From Symploca sp. SIO1C2 (lineage in GTDB: Bacteria; Cyanobacteriota; Cyanobacteriia; Cyanobacteriales; Coleofasciculaceae), in contig JAAHFP010000037.1 in assembly GCA_010672925.1 (NCBI GenBank), forward strand, positions 1 through 63,103: a stretch of DNA of 63,103 nt. Direction: 5' to 3'. Positions within the stretch are counted from its first letter, which is position 1. Every line of letters starts with the position of its first letter. Below the pieces are notes generated by a model. That model did no database searches and was not told the origin of the DNA. It saw only the letters and a program-made list of their open reading frames with translations. The position numbers were made by a program, and so were the translations under genes. Below, piece after piece: positions 59,164 to 63,103 of this stretch.

Positions 59164-60279
59164 TTAACCTAGCTGACGGCGTCGCTTACCAAAACCCAAT
59201 AGAGAGATGGATAAAAGTCCCATAGTTACAATACCACTGGGTTCAGGAACAGGTTGTGGATCTGGGTTATCATTGGGAGGTGAATCAAGCAGCTGTGTAT
59301 TGACTGGTGAGTTGAAGATATTGTCTGCAGGGTTTAAGAAAGCAGCAGTAATTCCTGCACCAAACTCTGCAGCAAACTCTGTATCTGTTTTGCTCTCATC
59401 CCAATCGGACAAATTAAAGGTGTCGTCAAAGAATAATGCTTGTGACTGGCTGAAGCCGGTGTTGCCTACAAATACCGGTTGGAATTGAGCAAAGGCATCA
59501 CCATCCCCAAATTCAGTGCGCACAATGTTCACCGTTCCGAACCCATAGTTGTTACCAGTACCAGGAGTACCGATGGGGTTGCCACTCTCGTTGAGAAGGT
59601 TCCAGTTGAAGGAAAGAATCGCATCTTCAACGAAGCCATCCACTTCGATCACAAAGCCGTCTAGGACGTTGTCGCCGTTATCTATTGTTTCCAAGTCTGG
59701 AATCACGGGGTTTCCAAAGGAATCCAGTTGGCAACCAGGAACTAGTGCACATGCCTGAGGGTTGTTGGTTGCTGCTAACAAGTCATTGTTAGAGATTGAT
59801 TCCGCAAATGGGTTCTCCCCCACATCCCACTGGATAGCAGTAGAGGTGGACTCGGTTACACTCCAGCGGTTAGATTTATTTAGATTGTCATTAGGTTGAC
59901 CATCGCCATCGGGACCAATAGGTCTACCATTAAGATCAACTTCAGCATCAGCAAACCTTACGCTCTCATCGGTTCCTTCATTGAGAGCAATACGGACACC
60001 ATCTGCTGACATGTTTGTCCAGTTCAAAACCTCAAACTCAAAGCGAAATTTGTCCCCCTCGGGATCATCTTTATCCGCTGTGATATCAGTAAATCGGAAG
60101 CAGAAAACATCGGGTAGTACTATTGGACCTGGCGGAGGTGGGTCTGCCAGAGCAACTTTGTCAATGCTTCCTACGAATAGAGTAGCAATAGTTGCAGTTA
60201 GGAATGAACCACCAACACGAGTCAAGCCGAGAGATAGAGCCGAGCTTTTGGCTCTATTAAATTGATTCCGATTTAGCAT
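59164..60279 (-). CDS. PEP-CTERM sorted secreted protein
   Basis: 371 residues. Signal peptide (SLGLTRVGGSFLTATIATLFVGSIDKVALA, to about 46). A long beta-rich region rich in Asn, Asp and Gly follows (CFRFTDITADKDDPEGDKFRFEFEVLNWTNMSADGVRIALNEG). The end PVPEPSGIVTMGLLSISLLGFGKRRRQLG is a PEP-CTERM signal. So it is an exosortase substrate, exported and possibly glycosylated or polysaccharide-associated. No known enzymatic domain. The C-A-L-V-P-G-C pair could be a disulfide. Confidence 0.85.
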   Translation of the reverse strand: MLNRNQFNRAKSSALSLGLTRVGGSFLTATIATLFVGSIDKVALADPPPPGPIVLPDVFCFRFTDITADKDDPEGDKFRFEFEVLNWTNMSADGVRIALNEGTDESVRFADAEVDLNGRPIGPDGDGQPNDNLNKSNRWSVTESTSTAIQWDVGENPFAESISNNDLLAATNNPQACALVPGCQLDSFGNPVIPDLETIDNGDNVLDGFVIEVDGFVEDAILSFNWNLLNESGNPIGTPGTGNNYGFGTVNIVRTEFGDGDAFAQFQPVFVGNTGFSQSQALFFDDTFNLSDWDESKTDTEFAAEFGAGITAAFLNPADNIFNSPVNTQLLDSPPNDNPDPQPVPEPSGIVTMGLLSISLLGFGKRRRQLG

Positions 60280-60710
60280 TTTTTCTTGCGTTTCGTTGAT
60301 AAGAACTCTCTAGCTAGAAGAATCCATAAAATCATCGGTTCATAGATTAAGCGTTTTTTCTCTGACAACTCAATAACTTGAGATATTTCTCAACAAATAC
60401 ATATTTATTAGTAAATTATTTATCAACTAACACTCAGTAATAGTACTCAGTAATAGCACTTAGTACAAATATTTAGTAAAATAATTCAGTAATAACACTT
60501 AGTACAAAATAAAAAAATTACTATTAGTTGGTGTCGTAGGAGAGCGTTTTCTCGTAAGAAAGCGATCACATGGGCTTTTTCCATGTATTCTGGTATGACG
60601 GAAGAGCATGGTGCAGAAATTACCATATTTCGTGTCAGCCCAAATTTTGCCAACCAGCTATCGATAGCTCCCCGTTAGTCAACTAATAGACCTCTTGCAC
60701 GAATCTGTTT
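60280..60710. other. intergenic region with direct repeats, no gene
   Basis: Divergent promoter region of the PEP-CTERM and PNPOx-like genes. It is AT-rich, with the direct repeats at 60432-60508 and no open frame of interest. Confidence 0.6.
60432..60508. promoter_or_regulatory. iteron-like direct repeats (cagtaatarcacttagtacaaa)
   Basis: Two 22-bp copies at 60448-60469 and 60487-60508 differ at one base, and partial copies ctcagtaatag precede them. Spaced direct repeats in a promoter suggest a regulator binding region; the regulator is unknown. Confidence 0.45.
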
Positions 60711-61382
60711 ATGCTTCCTCCCTGGCGATCGCTTTTATCCAGTGCCCTTCACCGCAATCGTTCCGAACCCCATTCTCGCTATTTTCAGCTAGCTACAGTG
60801 ACCCCAGAGGGCTACCCTAGTAACCGCACAGTAGTGTTTCGAGGTTTTTTAGAAGATGACCACAGCAGCCTCAAAATTATTACTGATATACGTAGTGCGA
60901 AGATTCAAGACATCGAAAGGCAAGCAATCGGGGAAATCTGCTGGTATTTCACTAAAACCCGCGAACAGTTTCGGATTCAAGGTGTTCTACGCTTAGTTAA
61001 AGCTCAAGATGAGGATGCCGATTTACTCAAAGCCCGTAAAATAACCTGGCATAATCTTTCTGACGCAGCGCGATCGCAATTTGCTTGGGCAGATCCAGGA
61101 CAACCAGCAACGGGTGAGGGAAAAAAGGACGCGGAGACGCGGAGACACGGAGACGGGGAGAATGGAAATCCTACGCAAAATTTCGTTAACCCACCAGCAA
61201 TAGACAAGTCAGCCTTTGATGTTGAACCACCGGATCCTAATCTGCCCCTAGATACTTTCTGCTTATTATTATTAGTTCCCCAAAAAGTAGACCATTTACA
61301 ATTAAGGGGCGATCCGCAGCAACGCTGTATTTATCAATTACAAACAGATACTGCCTGGTCTAGCCAATTGGTTAATCCTTAG
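60711..61382 (+). CDS. PNPOx-like FMN-dependent flavoprotein carrying a MITE-derived insertion
   Basis: 223 residues. MLPPWRSLLSSALHRNRSEPHSRYFQLATVTPEGYPSNRTVVFRGFLEDDHSSLKIITDIRSAKIQDIERQAIGEICWYFTKTREQFRIQGVLRLV is the split-barrel FMN-binding part of the pyridoxamine 5'-phosphate oxidase-like family, cyanobacterial Npun_F5749-type. FCLLLLVPQKVDHLQLRGDPQQRCIYQ is the C-terminal dimer/FMN part. Residues about 134-163 come entirely from the element at 61111-61192 plus its duplication, inserted in frame in what should be the loop between the two halves. Whether the protein is still active is unknown. Confidence 0.85.
   Translation: MLPPWRSLLSSALHRNRSEPHSRYFQLATVTPEGYPSNRTVVFRGFLEDDHSSLKIITDIRSAKIQDIERQAIGEICWYFTKTREQFRIQGVLRLVKAQDEDADLLKARKITWHNLSDAARSQFAWADPGQPATGEGKKDAETRRHGDGENGNPTQNFVNPPAIDKSAFDVEPPDPNLPLDTFCLLLLVPQKVDHLQLRGDPQQRCIYQLQTDTAWSSQLVNP
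61111..61192. mobile_element. MITE with 8-bp target duplication, copy B (82 bp), inside a gene
   Basis: Left end cgggtgagggaaaaaagg, right end aaaatttcgttaaccc, flanked by perfect ACCAGCAA duplications (61103-61110, 61193-61200). 82 + 8 = 90 bp, exactly 30 codons, so the reading frame is kept. The core is (gcggagac)n. Confidence 0.93.
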
Positions 61383-61398
61383 AGAGATTATAAGTAAA

Positions 61399-61419
61399 AA
61401 AGCTTACTGTGCAAGCTTT
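61399..61419 (+). terminator. hairpin downstream of the PNPOx-like gene
   Basis: AAAGCTT-actgtgc-AAGCTTT, 16 bp after the stop; followed by ctt rather than a long T-run. Confidence 0.45.
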
Positions 61420-61440
61420 CTTACCTTGGAGCTTCCTGTT

Positions 61441-61456
61441 CCCCTCCTTGGAGGGG
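61441..61456. repeat. palindrome CCCCTCCTTGGAGGGG, copy 3
   Basis: Followed by gttaggggtgggtt, the inverse of the sequence preceding copy 1 at 40945; directly abuts MITE copy C. Confidence 0.75.
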
Positions 61457-61469
61457 TTAGGGGTGGGTT

Positions 61470-61610
61470 CGGGTGAACGAAAAAAGGTGTGGGAGAGCTT
61501 TTTTGAGTAATGAGTAATGAGTAATGAGGGTTGAAACTTTTGTCAAATCCTCTTTACTTCTGCCTCCTGCCTCGGAGCCTCTTCAGAGCCACTGTAAATT
61601 TCGTTCACCC
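61470..61610. mobile_element. MITE with 8-bp target duplication, copy C (141 bp)
   Basis: Left end cgggtgaacgaaaaaagg, right end aaatttcgttcaccc, flanked by perfect GGTGGGTT duplications (61462-61469 and 61611-61618). The core holds a (gagtaatgagtaat) tandem tract and ctgcctcctgcctc. Confidence 0.93.
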
Positions 61611-61867
61611 GGTGGGTTCTGCCTTTTTTTTACTAGTAATAATTACCTATAAAACTTAATTACTTCCCTGCGCGGATTAATTGAACCAAATTGTTCAACC
61701 TTGAGGTAAACTTGTCAAGTATTATTTTTAATATTTAATATCTCAGGGAAAATTAATCTGAATTAATCTTTCTCTCATTGTTAACTTAAAATCAACTCAT
61801 TTCGAGTATGAGTTAGCTCACTACATTAATAGTTAACAACTAATGAAACTACCTAAATTTGAGAAAG

Positions 61868-63103
61868 ATGCCAAATAATTTTGCAGGACAACTGGATAAT
61901 TCAATTGTTATCGAAGATGGCGAACATGTTGTAATCCGAGAAGAAGTCATTGCTCCTATTGGAGAACCAGCCATCGCTATTCCTGGGGATAATGCTCGAC
62001 TAAGAGTTACATCTAGTGGTTCAGTATTAGCTAATGATCCAGGGAATACCGCAGTTCAAGTCAGTGGTGAAGATGTCACCATTGCTAATCTAGGACTGCT
62101 TTCTGGTGCTTTCAATGGTGTGAGTTCTACTGGCAATGACTTCAATTTAATCAACCGGGGAACTATTACTTCCGACAGCCGTGCTGTTGATCTAAATGAT
62201 GGTGACGATATTACAGTCAATAATTTTGGTAGTATCCTAGGCACTGATAATCAACGCAATGGAACTTTATATATTAATGGAGTAGTAGATGATGCGACTA
62301 TTATTAACCAACGTATTGGTGTGATTGATGCCGGGGAAGGCAATGCTGGTGACGGTCTTTCTGTCCAAGTTGGTGACAGTAGCGAAGATGCACTCAACAA
62401 TAATATTAATCTAACTAACCGTGGCGCGATCGCTGGCCGGGGTCAAGCGGATTTCGCCGGAGGACGATTAACTCCCAATGGTTCTAGTGGTTTGCGTTTT
62501 TTCAATGGTTCCGGGGAGCCTGAAGCTACTGTTACCGGTTTTGTCCGTAACTCTGGTTCAATTACCGCAGAAGTGGATGTCGGTTTCTTGGGTGCAGTGG
62601 TAGTTGAAGATGGTGTTAGCTTCCAAGGCACGATTACCAATCAACGCAGTGGTGTGATTAGTGGTCCCCGTAACGGCTTGTATATTGGTAATGCAGAGCA
62701 TGATTTAACCATTAATAATGCTGGTTTGATTGAATCTGGTAGCCGCGCAGTGAACTTAGATGGTGATAATGTTACCTTCAATAACAGTGGCGATGTCTTA
62801 GGTACGGGTAATCAACGTAACGGTACTATCTATATTGATGGCACTGGGGATGATATTACCATCAACAACCTACGTAGCGGTGTGATTGATGCTGGGGAAG
62901 GCAATGCTGGTGACGGTATTTCTATCCAAGTCGGTGCTGGTAGTGAAGATGCCCTCAACAATAATATTAATCTAACTAACCGTGGCGCGATCGCTGGCCG
63001 GGGTCAAGCGGATTTCGCCGGAGGAAGATTGACTCCCAATGGTTCTAGTGGTTTGCGCTTCTTCAATGGTTCCGGAGAACCGGAAGCCACCGTTACCGGT
63101 TTT
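61868..63103 (+). CDS. large repetitive beta-helix-type surface protein, 5' part
   Basis: Open from ATG 61868 to the window edge (412 codons) and continuing beyond. The chain is Asn/Gly/Asp-rich with short repeats of the type TINN.G.I.SGSRAV.L.GD..T..N.G.I.GT.NQRNGT.YI.G, typical of a right-handed parallel beta-helix (adhesin/haemagglutinin-like). A superimposed longer repeat of 187 residues (561 bp) starts at 62318 and 62879, almost identical. No signal peptide (begins MPNNFAGQLDNSIVIEDGEHVVI), so export is probably type I or another route. Weak ribosome binding site (gagaaag). Confidence 0.85.
   Translation, partial: MPNNFAGQLDNSIVIEDGEHVVIREEVIAPIGEPAIAIPGDNARLRVTSSGSVLANDPGNTAVQVSGEDVTIANLGLLSGAFNGVSSTGNDFNLINRGTITSDSRAVDLNDGDDITVNNFGSILGTDNQRNGTLYINGVVDDATIINQRIGVIDAGEGNAGDGLSVQVGDSSEDALNNNINLTNRGAIAGRGQADFAGGRLTPNGSSGLRFFNGSGEPEATVTGFVRNSGSITAEVDVGFLGAVVVEDGVSFQGTITNQRSGVISGPRNGLYIGNAEHDLTINNAGLIESGSRAVNLDGDNVTFNNSGDVLGTGNQRNGTIYIDGTGDDITINNLRSGVIDAGEGNAGDGISIQVGAGSEDALNNNINLTNRGAIAGRGQADFAGGRLTPNGSSGLRFFNGSGEPEATVTGF
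62318..63103. repeat. 561-bp in-frame repeat within the beta-helix gene
   Basis: From ggtgtgattgatgc at 62318 and again at 62879, the sequences are over 90% alike to the end of the window, e.g. ctaactaaccgtggcgcgat in both. It is a recent segmental duplication; more copies may follow outside the window. Confidence 0.85.

Larger units (their letters stand above)
61383..61867. other. intergenic region dominated by repeats
   Basis: Contains the terminator-like hairpin aaagctt-actgtgc-aagcttt (61399-61419), a CCCCTCCTTGGAGGGG palindrome (61441-61456), MITE copy C (61470-61610) and AT-rich promoter sequence for the last gene. Confidence 0.7.

Overview
This is a chromosomal segment from a cyanobacterium, probably a filamentous, repeat-rich species. 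The evidence is petN (cytochrome b6f subunit VIII), a psb28-2-type photosystem II protein, many HIP1 octamers (GCGATCGC), DUF760, DUF1822, DUF928 and CHASE2/CHAT proteins, two PEP-CTERM proteins, and abundant short palindromic and tandem intergenic repeats. The species cannot be named from the window, and no rRNA or tRNA gene was seen. Housekeeping genes (acs, mutS, scpB, leuC, petN, psb28-2) lie scattered among accessory islands.

Layout. 1-6.7 kb is a defence and toxin-antitoxin island: an Rpn-type nuclease, a TetR/SnoaL pair sharing palindromic operators, a decayed RelE-type toxin-antitoxin pair, a second pair with a truncated toxin, a Shedu-like nuclease, a HigBA-type pair and a lone HsdR-N-like nuclease. 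7-16 kb holds acs, a methyltransferase, a CAP protein, a 2Fe-2S ferredoxin, a TetR regulator divergent from a small monooxygenase-like gene, and a papain-like protease with an acidic repeat tail. 16.2-20.4 kb holds an unknown ribbon-helix-helix-like gene divergent from an ATPase plus HNH pair that resembles a Septu (PtuAB) defence system with an extra N-terminal domain. 20.5-29 kb has mutS, an AAA-CHASE2 membrane protein, scpB, an unexplained RNA-like stretch, DUF760 and DUF938. 29-31 kb is a decayed ATPase module joined to a RelE-like toxin and a second Shedu-like nuclease. 31-37 kb has leuC, an orphan CRISPR mini-array, a TIGR01777 protein, psb28-2, petN and fructosamine kinase.

37.8-44.2 kb is a co-oriented cluster: a sigma-70-like protein, DUF1822, a CHAT protease-like/CHASE2 membrane sensor and a secreted DUF928 protein. 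A second DUF928 gene sits at 48.4 kb and a related CHASE2 protein at 23.4 kb. This looks like a signalling/proteolysis system without an assigned function. 44.5-54.5 kb has DUF1993, TPR proteins, an LD-carboxypeptidase, an RTX protein and a PEP-CTERM vanadium-haloperoxidase-like enzyme. 54.7-58.3 kb has duplicated PIN toxin-antitoxin modules (one toxin frameshifted) and a TIR-TIR-WD40 gene with an internal deletion. 58.3-63.1 kb has a TPR protein, a PEP-CTERM protein, a PNPOx-like flavoprotein and the start of a large repetitive surface-type protein that runs off the window.

Mobile repeats are the strongest overall signal. One non-autonomous element family (ends CGGGTGA...TCACCC) is present in three copies, each flanked by its own perfect 8-bp target duplication. 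The copies share ends but differ in their low-complexity cores. One copy sits in frame inside the PNPOx-like gene and adds 30 codons. A second family (ends TATAGCAA...TTGCTATA) has four copies. Repeats also supply stop codons to two genes and interrupt an antitoxin gene.
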